Part shown: positions 7,012-14,853 of the stretch, in pieces
How the letters are laid out: each line of letters starts with the position of its first letter
Numbering within the stretch: the stretch's first letter is position 1
Assembly (NCBI GenBank): GCA_964408945.1
Contig: CAYPBJ010000031.1
Span: 1 to 27,192, forward strand
DNA from: VMCP01 sp964408945
GTDB taxonomy: Bacteria > Bacteroidota > Bacteroidia > NS11-12g > UBA955
DNA: 27,192 nucleotides
Reading direction: 5' to 3'
Made by a program: the position numbers and the translations under genes
Notes under the pieces: model-generated
Database searches by the model: none
What the model was told of the DNA's origin: nothing
The model's input: only the letters and a program-made list of their open reading frames with translations

Positions 7012-8553
7012 TCAGTTAATTCTGGATAACAGTTCTTCGAGGGTGGCGATGTCTTTGACGGATTTATCGCGGCGCCAGCGCACGATGCGAGGGAAACGAA
7101 CGGCGATGCCGCTTTTGTGTCGGGTGCTGCGATTGATTCCTTCGAAGGCGAGTTCGAAGACGAGTTTGGCGTCAACACTTTTTACGGGGCCGAAACTTTC
7201 ACGGGTGTGGAGTTTGATCCATTTGTTGACTTCTAGAATTTCAGCGTCTGTGAGTCCGGAATAGGCTTTAGCAAAGGGAACGAGTTCCTCACCTTTGTAT
7301 ATGGCGAAGGTAAAATCGGTATACAGGTTTGCGCGACGGCCGTGTCCGCGTTGGGCGTAGATTAGAACGGCATCAACAGTGTCTGCGTCGATTTTCCATT
7401 TCCACCAATCGCCGCGTTTACGTCCAATTCCGTACTGAGAATCTCTGCGTTTGATCATGAGTCCTTCGCTTCTTATTTGGGAGGATTCATTTCTTATTTT
7501 CTGGAGTTCTTCAAAGTCTTTGGGATGAAAAACGGGACTGGGCTGTATGTGAGTGTTTGGTGAAGGGAATAGATTGTCTAGTTGTTGTCGACGATGGGAA
7601 AGGTGTTGCTGGCGAAGGTCTTGTCCGTCTATTTCGAGGAGGTCATAGGCTAAAAACACGACGGGGTAGTCTGTGAGCGTTTTTTTTCCGGGGGACTTTC
7701 TTCCGAGTCTTTTTTGCAGGTCTTGAAACGGTCGTGGGAGTTGAAGTTCAAAGTCCCAACAAAGGATTTCCCCATCGAGTGCGCCCGAAAAAGCATCCCA
7801 AGAAAGCATGGAGGAAGCAAGTTCAGGAAATTGGTGGGTGATGATGTCTTCGCCGCGTGACCAGAGGTTTATGGAGTTGTTGCGTTTGATGATTTGCGCG
7901 CGGATGCCATCCCATTTAGGTTCTATTTGATAATCTGCAAGTGGATGAATATCTGTTGATTGAGGATCTTCATTGAAGGGAGATGCAAGAAAAAAAGGGT
8001 ATGGTTTGGTAGAGTTTAGATGAGGTTTTGGAGAGATGATGAGGTCTTGGTAGTTGGTGTTTTGCACGGTCCAATTTCCCATCAATCGGAGGTTGAGCTC
8101 GTCTTTTTCGATGCCTGTGTGAGCGTGTAGGGCTTGAACGAGAAGTCCTTGAGAGACGCCAAGTCGGAAGCCGCCGGTTAGGAGTTTGATGAATGGTAGT
8201 TGGTACCAGGTATCGGGTACCGGGTAGTTGGGAGAGGGTAGGGGGGTTGGGGAAACTGAGTTTTTGAGGATGAGGTGGATGGTTTCGGCGAGGTCACCTA
8301 CTACGGAGTAGGATTCTTCGAAGAGCCAATCGGGGATTTGGGCGGTTTTGATGGCCCATTGTTTGAGTTCGGATAGTTTGACTTGTCGTTTGGGTCGGCG
8401 GCCGGTGAAGATGGCGATGACCATGAGTTTGTCAGGGTCTGTGGCTTGGTTGAAGTAATGGGTTAGGGCTTGCACTTTGCGAGAGTTTTTGGTTGTGGAG
8501 TCGAGTTCGTAGAAAAGTTTAGAAAAGAGATCAGGAACTTCGAAGAGGTGCAT
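7012..8553 (-). CDS. ATP-dependent DNA ligase (bacterial repair type)
   Basis: The 513-residue protein has the adenylation motif EPKWDG with the lysine nucleophile at 213, followed by SRGED and LDGEILCWD, FLAYDLLEIDGQDL, and the late SEGLMIKRRDS and WWKWK motifs of nucleotidyltransferase-fold ligases. A DNA-binding N-terminal domain (LLTGGFRLGVSQ) precedes it and an OB-fold region follows. It seals nicks using ATP and is distinct from the essential NAD-dependent LigA. It belongs to the group encoded with the MBL exonuclease found downstream at 3147; the usual helicase and metallophosphoesterase partners are not in the window. Residues about 101-121 (SPTPLPSPNY..) are encoded by a heptad repeat and look like an insertion in the N-terminal domain. 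The start ATG 8553 gives a normal N-terminus. Confidence 0.93.
   Translation of the reverse strand: MHLFEVPDLFSKLFYELDSTTKNSRKVQALTHYFNQATDPDKLMVIAIFTGRRPKRQVKLSELKQWAIKTAQIPDWLFEESYSVVGDLAETIHLILKNSVSPTPLPSPNYPVPDTWYQLPFIKLLTGGFRLGVSQGLLVQALHAHTGIEKDELNLRLMGNWTVQNTNYQDLIISPKPHLNSTKPYPFFLASPFNEDPQSTDIHPLADYQIEPKWDGIRAQIIKRNNSINLWSRGEDIITHQFPELASSMLSWDAFSGALDGEILCWDFELQLPRPFQDLQKRLGRKSPGKKTLTDYPVVFLAYDLLEIDGQDLRQQHLSHRRQQLDNLFPSPNTHIQPSPVFHPKDFEELQKIRNESSQIRSEGLMIKRRDSQYGIGRKRGDWWKWKIDADTVDAVLIYAQRGHGRRANLYTDFTFAIYKGEELVPFAKAYSGLTDAEILEVNKWIKLHTRESFGPVKSVDAKLVFELAFEGINRSTRHKSGIAVRFPRIVRWRRDKSVKDIATLEELLSRIN
8195..8250. repeat. Heptad tandem repeat inside the DNA ligase gene
   Basis: Eight 7-base units on the + strand: GGTAGTT, GGTACCA, GGTATCG, GGTACCG, GGTAGTT, GGGAGAG, GGTAGGG, GGGTTGG. 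The GGTANNN pattern is the same as in the array at 6866-6963, so these two are clearly one family. It is translated in frame as ligase residues about 102-120, a proline-rich stretch just before the conserved LLTGGFR segment. Confidence 0.88.
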
Positions 8554-8554
8554 G

Positions 8555-8569
8555 TTGCGAATTTCGCAA
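8555..8569. promoter_or_regulatory. Palindromic site TTGC-N7-GCAA next to ligase start
   Basis: TTGCGAATTTCGCAA is a perfect palindrome of two 7-base arms around one T, two bases upstream of the ligase start codon. On the - strand it also contains GAAATTCG four bases before ATG 8553, a one-mismatch -7 element, so it could be both promoter and operator. Confidence 0.5.
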
Positions 8570-8585
8570 ATTTTAGGGTGGGAAT

Positions 8586-8600
8586 TTGCAAATTTTGCAA
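8586..8600. promoter_or_regulatory. Palindromic site TTGC-N7-GCAA upstream of wecB
   Basis: TTGCAAATTTTGCAA has perfect 7-base arms around a central T, the same layout as the site at 8555. The two centres are 31 bases apart, about three helical turns, in the 81-base region between the divergent ligase and wecB genes. It lies about 22 bases upstream of the wecB -7 element. Confidence 0.5.
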
Positions 8601-8622
8601 GAGCTTAGAAAATTGAATGACT

Positions 8623-8630
8623 TAACTTTG
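8623..8630 (+). promoter_or_regulatory. -7 promoter element of wecB operon
   Basis: TAACTTTG is a perfect TAnnTTTG and lies four bases (CACC) before ATG 8635. Transcription would begin at or next to the start codon, giving a leaderless mRNA. No canonical -33 box is evident. Confidence 0.7.
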
Positions 8631-8634
8631 CACC

Positions 8635-9729
8635 ATGAAAATCACGTTGGTTGCGGGGGCGAGACCCAACTTTATGAAGATAGCTCCAATCCTTAGGGCA
8701 ATTGAGGGGGCGGCGAGTCGTGGGGAAGATATTCAATATCGATTGGTGCATACTGGTCAGCACTACGACAAGGCAATGTCGGGTAGTTTCTTTGAGCAAT
8801 TGGGAATTCCTGAGCCAAACGTGAATTTGGAATGTGGAGGTGGAAGTCATGCAGAGCAAACGGCGGCTATTATGGTGGCATTTGAGAAAGAGTTGATGGC
8901 GCACCCTTGCGACTGGGTGGTGGTGGTTGGAGATGTTACTTCTACAATGGCCTGTTCAATTTCAGCTAAGAAGTTACATATTAAGGTGGCGCACGTAGAG
9001 GGAGGAATCAGAAGCGGTGATATAACCATGCCCGAGGAGGTCAATCGTTTGGTTACAGACAGCATCACGGATGTGTTTTTTACCACATCGGAGGTGGCAA
9101 ACGGTAATTTGAGAAAAGCTGGGGTATCAGAGGAGAGCATTGTTTTTGTGGGTAATACCATGATTGACACGTTGTTGAGGCATGAAAATGATTTTGTAGC
9201 ACCTGCATTTTGGGAGGTTGTGTCTTTGAAGAAGGGTGACTATTTGGTGATGACCTTGCATAGGCCATCGAATGTGGATGATGCTGATCAATTGAGGTCT
9301 ATTTTCGAGGTGATTGATGAGGAATTGAAAGATCATAAAGTGGTTTTTCCGGTGCATCCGAGAACCCGAAAGAATATGGAAAGTTTTGGAATTAGGCCCA
9401 AGAATGTGGTGATGGCTGAGCCTTTGGGATATTTTGAATTCAATTATTTGGTGAAAAATGCCAAAGGGGTGATTACCGATTCAGGGGGAATTACAGAAGA
9501 GACTACAGTGATGGGTGTTCCGTGTATCACTATGAGGAATAGCACCGAAAGACCGGAGACGGTTGATATTGGTACCAATGAGTTGATAGGAACCGACCCT
9601 GAAAATTTGAGAAAAGCATTGAAACAACTGCTTTCGGGCCAATGGAAACAAGGAAATATTCCTCCAATGTGGGACGGTAAAACTGCTGAGCGAATCGTGG
9701 AGTGGTTTTCTCTAAATTTGCAAAAATGA
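8635..9729 (+). CDS. wecB: UDP-N-acetylglucosamine 2-epimerase, non-hydrolysing
   Basis: The 364-residue protein shows the family signatures in order: GARPNFMKIAPI at the N-terminus, HTGQHYDKAMS, VEGGIRSGD with MPEEVNR, TLHRPSNV, VHPRT, and DSGGITEE with the nucleotide-binding region near 275-300. It interconverts UDP-GlcNAc and UDP-ManNAc in the cytoplasm, supplying ManNAc-type sugars for surface glycans. The length is normal. It is the first gene of a compact run and overlaps pheT by the four bases ATGA (9726-9729), so translation of the two is probably coupled. No other gene for ManNAc use is adjacent; its glycan role is inferred. Confidence 0.94.
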   Translation: MKITLVAGARPNFMKIAPILRAIEGAASRGEDIQYRLVHTGQHYDKAMSGSFFEQLGIPEPNVNLECGGGSHAEQTAAIMVAFEKELMAHPCDWVVVVGDVTSTMACSISAKKLHIKVAHVEGGIRSGDITMPEEVNRLVTDSITDVFFTTSEVANGNLRKAGVSEESIVFVGNTMIDTLLRHENDFVAPAFWEVVSLKKGDYLVMTLHRPSNVDDADQLRSIFEVIDEELKDHKVVFPVHPRTRKNMESFGIRPKNVVMAEPLGYFEFNYLVKNAKGVITDSGGITEETTVMGVPCITMRNSTERPETVDIGTNELIGTDPENLRKALKQLLSGQWKQGNIPPMWDGKTAERIVEWFSLNLQK

Positions 9730-12047
9730 AAATTTCCGTTAATTGGTTAAAATCTTTGGTTCCGGTCGAGGAAAGCGCGCAGCAAATTGCTGATCGATTG
9801 TCGGTTTCGGGACTGGAAGTGGAGCATATAGAAGAGTGGGAGAGTTTGCCTGGAGGATTGAAGGGATTTGTTGTTGGACAGGTACTTACCTGCGAAAAAC
9901 ACCCTGACGCCGATCGGTTGAGCGTGACTACGGTTGATGTTGGAACGTGTGAACCCTTAAATATTGTTTGCGGCGCACCAAATGTGGCGACGGGTCAGAA
10001 AGTGGTGGTAGCTACGGTGGGCACGGAAGTTAGAATTCCCGGAAAAGAACCTTTTTCCATCGGAAAAAGTAAGATCCGCGGTGCTGTGAGTGAGGGCATG
10101 ATTTGCGCTGAAGATGAGATGGGACTGGGTGCGGGGCACGATGGAATCATGGTTCTTCCTGATTCTGTGGAAGTTGGAACTTTGGCAGCAGATTATTTTG
10201 GAATTGAACGTGATACGATTCTTGAAATTGGATTGACAGCGAACCGAGGAGATGCCGCTTCTCATTTGGGAGTTGCTCGCGATGTCGCTGCCTTGTATGG
10301 GGCAACCGTATTGGAGCAAAAGGCACTTGATTTTCAGGGATTGGGCTCTGCTTCGAAGAGCATTGTTATAGAAAATAGCGAACTGTGTCGCAGATATGTA
10401 GGAGTGAGTATTGAAGGGGTTGAAATTAAAGAGTCGCCCGAATGGTTGAAAAACCGTTTGAAAGCCATTGATATTGAGCCCAAGAACAATGTGGTGGATG
10501 CCACTAATTATGTGTTGCATCATTTTGGGCAGCCTGTTCATGCTTTTGATGCTGATTGTTTGGGAAAAGAAGTTTATGTAAAGTTGGCTTCCGGCCAGAA
10601 GGCAGTTCTTTTGGATGGCAAGGAGATTGAATTGAAAACTTCAGACTTGGTGATTGCAGATGATCAACATGTTCTTGCATTGGCCGGGGTGATGGGCGGA
10701 AAATCATCGGCGGTGAGCGGTGAAACCAAGAATGTATTTTTGGAAATCGCACATTTTCATCCCACTTATGTGAGAAAATCAGCCAAGGCGCATGTGATTA
10801 ATACGGATGCTTCTTTCCGGTTTGAAAGAGGAATTGACGTTGAGAACCTTCCCAATGTGGCTGGGTTCTTGTCAGGGTTGATTTTGGATATTGCCGGAGG
10901 ACGCTTGGTTGGAATGACGGATGAATATCCTTCGAAAAGAGACAAGAAAACCATCGATTTGAGTTTGGGAGCATTGAATCAATTTGCAGGATATACCTAC
11001 GAAGTGGCAGATGTGGAGCGGATCTTGAGCAGTTTGGGATTTGGAGTTCGAGGTGCGAGCGAAGGACATTGGATGGTGGACGTTCCGGGTTGGCGCAACG
11101 ATGTGGAGCAGGTGGTTGACTTGTACGAAGAGGTGATGCGGATATACGGTTACGACCGAATTCCGATGAGTGGAAAAATGCAGGTGTCGTTGGGTGATTT
11201 CAGCGGAATGGAGCGCAAGAAAAAGGAGAATATTACGCGCAACTATTTGGTTGATAGAGGTTTATTTGAAGCACAAACGAATAGTTTGGTATCGCCTGAA
11301 TGGTATAATAGTGAGAGTTTGGTTGGATTAAGCAATCCTTTGAGCGCGGACATGTCTGTGATGCGGGAGAGTTTGATTCCGGGTCTGTTGCAGTCGGTGG
11401 CTTACAATCAAAACAGGCAAGCCCGCAGGGTTCAGTTGTTTGAATTCGGTCGTGTATACGGGAAGAGCGATTCCGGAGAGTTTAAGGAAACGCCGGTGTT
11501 GGCCATTGTTTTATGGGGCTCGAAAGATGTGGAGTCTTGGGAAGGCCGCGAGGAAAAGGTTGATTTTTTCAGCTTGAAGCGTTTGGTTTCTGGACTTTTG
11601 GCGCGTTTGGATAGTGGTTTGTCGGTGGCAGATTGCGAAATCAAGCGTGTTTCTGGGGCATGGATGAAGAAAGCAGATGTTTCGGGTGAAGTATGGTCAG
11701 TAGAAATACCGTTGAAGAAATTGTATAAGTCTGGCCGTAAGCAAGTTCGTTACGAAGAGGCATCGAAGTTCTTCCAAGTGAGGAGGGATTTGAGTTTGGT
11801 GGTAGATAAAGCGGTTGGATTTACTCAATTGGAAGCGTTGGTAAAGTCTTCTAAAATGAAAAATATGGTTGAGTTTAAGGTTTTTGATGTATTTGAGGGC
11901 AAACCTTTGGATGAGGGCAAAAAAGCCATTTCATTGAGTTTTGCGTTTAATAAGAAAGACGAACCCATGAAAGAGGGCGAAGCCGATGCGAGTATGGATC
12001 GACTGATGAAGTCTTTTGAAGAAATGGGTGCGTTGATTCGCAGATAA
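9726..12047 (+). CDS. pheT: Phenylalanyl-tRNA synthetase beta subunit
   Basis: The 773-residue protein has the complete PheT domain order. An EMAP-type tRNA-binding domain (about 40-150, VVGQVLTCEKHPDADRL) is followed by the B3/B4 editing region (about 205-370, with the FRFERGID segment after it), the B5 domain (about 390-470), the catalytic-like core with LSNPLSADMSVMRESL, and the C-terminal FDX-ACB anticodon-binding domain (about 680-773, FFQVRRDLSLVVD). It forms the alpha2-beta2 enzyme with PheS, which is not in this window; separation of pheS and pheT is common in this phylum. The start ATG 9726 overlaps the wecB stop; an upstream extension to 9702 is out of place because it lies inside wecB. 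The gene is complete with no disruption. Confidence 0.96.
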   Translation: MKISVNWLKSLVPVEESAQQIADRLSVSGLEVEHIEEWESLPGGLKGFVVGQVLTCEKHPDADRLSVTTVDVGTCEPLNIVCGAPNVATGQKVVVATVGTEVRIPGKEPFSIGKSKIRGAVSEGMICAEDEMGLGAGHDGIMVLPDSVEVGTLAADYFGIERDTILEIGLTANRGDAASHLGVARDVAALYGATVLEQKALDFQGLGSASKSIVIENSELCRRYVGVSIEGVEIKESPEWLKNRLKAIDIEPKNNVVDATNYVLHHFGQPVHAFDADCLGKEVYVKLASGQKAVLLDGKEIELKTSDLVIADDQHVLALAGVMGGKSSAVSGETKNVFLEIAHFHPTYVRKSAKAHVINTDASFRFERGIDVENLPNVAGFLSGLILDIAGGRLVGMTDEYPSKRDKKTIDLSLGALNQFAGYTYEVADVERILSSLGFGVRGASEGHWMVDVPGWRNDVEQVVDLYEEVMRIYGYDRIPMSGKMQVSLGDFSGMERKKKENITRNYLVDRGLFEAQTNSLVSPEWYNSESLVGLSNPLSADMSVMRESLIPGLLQSVAYNQNRQARRVQLFEFGRVYGKSDSGEFKETPVLAIVLWGSKDVESWEGREEKVDFFSLKRLVSGLLARLDSGLSVADCEIKRVSGAWMKKADVSGEVWSVEIPLKKLYKSGRKQVRYEEASKFFQVRRDLSLVVDKAVGFTQLEALVKSSKMKNMVEFKVFDVFEGKPLDEGKKAISLSFAFNKKDEPMKEGEADASMDRLMKSFEEMGALIRR

Positions 12048-12057
12048 AATCAAAAAT

Positions 12058-12780
12058 GTGAAAACCATAACCGTAGATATTGGAAATACTCGATCTAAAT
12101 ATGTGGTTTGGGATTCCCAGGGAGCGATTATTGAAAGCGGTAGCGACGAGTTGATGGTCAGTTTGTTGGCGAGGTTTCCAAATTCAAAGATGGTTGTGTC
12201 TTGTGTGGGAAAGCTGAATGAAGTTGTGCCTAGTGAAGCGAAATTTTTAGAAGTAGGAGGCCGTTTTCCTTTTGAAATTGGTATTGAGCAACCCCATACT
12301 TTGGGTGTTGATCGATTGGCAGGCATGTTGGGTGCTTTTCATAAGTTTTCGGAAAGCGATTTGTTGGTGATTGATTTGGGAAGCTGTGTAACCTATGATT
12401 ATTTGTATTTGAAAAGCGATCATGGATTGCCGATTTATGCGGGTGGTGCAATTTCGCCGGGGTTGAGATTTCGATATGTGGTGATGTCTGAACATACGGC
12501 GGCACTTCCATATTTGGGTGATGGGGTCGCAGATTTTTTTCTTGTTGTGAATGATGTAGAGAAAAACACCGTGACTGCTATGCATTCTGGAGTGCTTTTG
12601 GGTTTTTTGGATGAAGTTTCGGGAAGGGTGGATCGATTTTTTAAAGAATATCAAGATGGATTGGTCGTTTTTACGGGTGGAGATGCGGAGATGATATATG
12701 AAAAGTTGGGTAATCGCTGGAAATCAAAGATATTTGTGGAACCGTGGTTGGTTCACTACGGACTTTATCATGCGTTATAA
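12058..12780 (+). CDS. coaX: Type III pantothenate kinase
   Basis: The 240-residue protein has the CoaX signatures: DIGNTRSK at residues 7-14 (phosphate-binding), GVDRLAGM near 83-90, IDLGSCVTYD near 104-113 (usually D.GTA.T.D), GGAISPGLRFR near 125-135 and TGGDAE near 202-207. It phosphorylates pantothenate with ATP as the first step of coenzyme A synthesis and belongs to the ASKHA fold. The start is GTG 12058, eleven bases after the pheT stop; an ATG two bases earlier is followed at once by TGA in its own frame and cannot be used. Its end overlaps the next gene by 11 bases. SC in place of TA in the third motif is a mild deviation and probably tolerated. Confidence 0.92.
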   Translation: MKTITVDIGNTRSKYVVWDSQGAIIESGSDELMVSLLARFPNSKMVVSCVGKLNEVVPSEAKFLEVGGRFPFEIGIEQPHTLGVDRLAGMLGAFHKFSESDLLVIDLGSCVTYDYLYLKSDHGLPIYAGGAISPGLRFRYVVMSEHTAALPYLGDGVADFFLVVNDVEKNTVTAMHSGVLLGFLDEVSGRVDRFFKEYQDGLVVFTGGDAEMIYEKLGNRWKSKIFVEPWLVHYGLYHAL

Positions 12781-14125
12781 ATTAATTGTTGTCCTCATTT
12801 GGTGTTTTTTTACTTCTTCTGAAGGCTTTAGTCAGGGCAGTAGTGGGCAGAATTTCATCAGTTCACCGTATAGTAATTACGGCTTGGGAGATTGGACTCA
12901 AACCAATCTTTACAATTCATTTGGGGCACATAGTACATTTTCTGGATTGTACTCCTATTCGATGATGAATCCTGCAACTTTGGGGAACGTACGTTTCACT
13001 ACGTTAGATGTTGCGAGTAATTTGAGGTCAGGAGCTACGACTTCGGGAGATCAGAGACAAGAATTCTTGGGGGGTAATTTTGAATATTTGAGTTTGGCTC
13101 TTCCGGTTTGGAAATACTTGAAAAGAAAACAGGTAGGATTTGATTCGGCAAGGAATGCAAAACTTTGGAAATACACTCCTTTCGGAGCATCAACTGCAAT
13201 TACATTGAGACCCGTCACCACAAAGGGTTATTCTTATTTTTTGGACAATCAACAGGTTTTACCCACGCGCACCAGTTATACCGGTTCAGGCGGAGTAAGC
13301 CAATTGATGTGGAATACAGGATTCAGGTTTAGTGATCATTTTATGTTGGGTTATGGAACAGGATTTCTTTTTGGAAACACTTCCGAAAAAGCACTGTTTT
13401 CTATACCAGATAGTTTGGAATTGGGTTTAGTAGAGGATTCTCGCACCTTGGTTTTCAGAGGTATGCAACAACAAGTGGGCGCTTTAATCCAATTTAAAAT
13501 TGATACTACCTATCACAAAATTGGTGGCTATTATGAGTGGTATGGCGATGTCAATGCCATTCAGAATAGGTTGACTCGTACCATGGCGTACAATGTGAGT
13601 TTTACCTCACCGTTAGATACCATCATCAACGAAGTTGGTGTTAATCGAGGATTGACTTTGCCTCCAGCTTTTGGGGTGGGTTATACCATTCGTTTTCGAG
13701 CCGATATTCAATTAAGCGTAGATTATCGGAAGCAACTTTGGTCTAAATATGATGCCTTTTTTGACAACAAAAAAGACTATCAAGACAGAGAGGATTATAA
13801 TTTTAATTTGATTATCAATCCTTTAGATTATAAACTAGGCAATGTCAAAAAAATGCCAATTCCCATTCGCTTGGGATATGGATTGACACATTCTCATATT
13901 TCGTTGAATGGTTCAAGATTGGAAGAGCAGCGGTATTCTGTGGGTGTAGGAATTCCTATGATTCGCAGATACTTTGACAATTCTGTAATCACGAATATGA
14001 TTCACGTGAATCTACAGTACATGACCCGCGGCGCTGGTTTGGCATATCCTAAAGAACAATTCATCACCTTGGGCATTGGGTTGCAATTGGGTGATATTTG
14101 GTTTGCAAAACGCAAATATGATTAA
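12770..14125 (+). CDS. Putative outer-membrane beta-barrel protein
   Basis: The 451-residue protein begins with a signal peptide (MRYKLIVVLIWCFFTSSEGFSQG) and continues with SSPYSNYGLGD, an N-terminal pattern common in Bacteroidota outer-membrane proteins. The rest alternates polar and hydrophobic residues with many aromatic strand ends (YKLGNVKKMPIPIRLGYGL, FITLGIGLQLGDIWF), consistent with a FadL/PorV-like barrel. It is not recognised more precisely and no substrate can be given. The start ATG 12770 lies 11 bases inside the end of coaX and is supported by the signal peptide; a longer in-frame start at 12698 lies fully inside coaX. Its stop overlaps lptC by eight bases, so it is in the same transcript, and the LptC neighbour makes an envelope role likely. 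Confidence 0.75.
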   Translation: MRYKLIVVLIWCFFTSSEGFSQGSSGQNFISSPYSNYGLGDWTQTNLYNSFGAHSTFSGLYSYSMMNPATLGNVRFTTLDVASNLRSGATTSGDQRQEFLGGNFEYLSLALPVWKYLKRKQVGFDSARNAKLWKYTPFGASTAITLRPVTTKGYSYFLDNQQVLPTRTSYTGSGGVSQLMWNTGFRFSDHFMLGYGTGFLFGNTSEKALFSIPDSLELGLVEDSRTLVFRGMQQQVGALIQFKIDTTYHKIGGYYEWYGDVNAIQNRLTRTMAYNVSFTSPLDTIINEVGVNRGLTLPPAFGVGYTIRFRADIQLSVDYRKQLWSKYDAFFDNKKDYQDREDYNFNLIINPLDYKLGNVKKMPIPIRLGYGLTHSHISLNGSRLEEQRYSVGVGIPMIRRYFDNSVITNMIHVNLQYMTRGAGLAYPKEQFITLGIGLQLGDIWFAKRKYD

Positions 14126-14708
14126 AAGTTTTTCTTTGGTAATGTTGGTCTTCGCTGTGGTTGCTTGCAGCGATTTAGATACTAGTGCATACCGAAGAAA
14201 ACGCACACAAGATTCCATCGCCACCCGTGAATACGCCGAAAAGGTAACCATTGAATACACAGATTCTGGGTATTTGAGGGCACGAGTGTTTTCACCGGTC
14301 TTGGTGGCTGTGAAACAATCGGGAAGTCAATTCATTGAAATGAACAAAGGATTGAAAGTTGATTTTTACGATCCAGATGGTTCCATTGCGAGTTATATGA
14401 CGGCCGAATATGGTATTAGTTATCCAGACAAAAAAGAGATAATTGTTCGGAGAAATGTTGAAATTCTCAATGTCAAAGGTGAAGTTTTAAATACCGAAGA
14501 ACTGCGTTGGGATCAACGAACTGGGAAAATCATTACTGATCGATTTGTAAAAATCACCACTAAAGATCAAATCATAACTGGCCAAGGATTGATCAGTGAT
14601 CAATCATTTACTGACTGGGAAATATTAGAAGTTTCAGCGACATTAAACGTTCCACATGATCAAATACCACGTCCTCGCTCTGTTGTCCCTGGTCGCGGCC
14701 GCTATTAG
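14118..14708 (+). CDS. lptC: LPS export periplasmic protein LptC (lipoprotein form)
   Basis: The 196-residue protein has a short hydrophobic leader ending in a lipobox-like VVAC with cysteine 17, then an all-beta LptC/OstA-type domain (KVTIEYTDSGYLRARVFSP, PDKKEIIVRRNVEILN, EVLNTEELRWDQRTGKII). Typical LptC phrases about TAEY, converting between modified and unmodified polymer strands, are clear. LptC receives LPS from the LptBFG extractor and passes it to LptA across the periplasm. In Bacteroidota it is often predicted as a lipoprotein rather than a membrane-anchored protein, as here. The start ATG 14118 overlaps the preceding gene by eight bases; longer start 14076 is inside that gene. Its 3' end overlaps the next small gene by 53 bases in another frame. 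Confidence 0.88.
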   Translation: MIKSFSLVMLVFAVVACSDLDTSAYRRKRTQDSIATREYAEKVTIEYTDSGYLRARVFSPVLVAVKQSGSQFIEMNKGLKVDFYDPDGSIASYMTAEYGISYPDKKEIIVRRNVEILNVKGEVLNTEELRWDQRTGKIITDRFVKITTKDQIITGQGLISDQSFTDWEILEVSATLNVPHDQIPRPRSVVPGRGRY

Positions 14709-14853
14709 TGCGGTTGAGATTCTGGTAGTTTTTAGTAAGAATCCAACAGGATATTTATCTGATTTTGAATTTTGGTTATTGACGGGTGTCTTTGCTTTGT
14801 CAATGGTGATGTATTTCCGTGTGAAGCGGGAGCGCAAGAAAAAAATTGGGTAA
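14656..14853 (+). CDS. Small two-helix membrane protein
   Basis: This 65-residue frame starts inside the end of lptC and encodes two hydrophobic helices (LALLSLVAAAISAVEILVVF and FWLLTGVFALSMVMYFRV) joined by a polar loop, with a strongly basic tail (KRERKKK) that predicts a cytoplasmic C-terminus. About 145 of its 198 bases lie beyond the lptC stop and have no other explanation, which supports it being coding. A small hydrophobic protein after lptC is a recurring layout in Bacteroidota as I recall it, but no function is known to me. Its stop (14851-14853) directly abuts the stop of the convergent channel gene. Confidence 0.65.
   Translation: MIKYHVLALLSLVAAAISAVEILVVFSKNPTGYLSDFEFWLLTGVFALSMVMYFRVKRERKKKIG

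Noticed and set aside
6714..7178. Open frame of 154 codons on the - strand, Pro/Ser/Thr/Tyr-rich
   Set aside because: It spans the heptad array and both flanking genes in another frame; the sequence is translated repeat without family features.
9957..10541. Antisense frame of 194 codons in pheT
   Set aside because: pheT is intact with full domain order; the antisense frame shows no family features.
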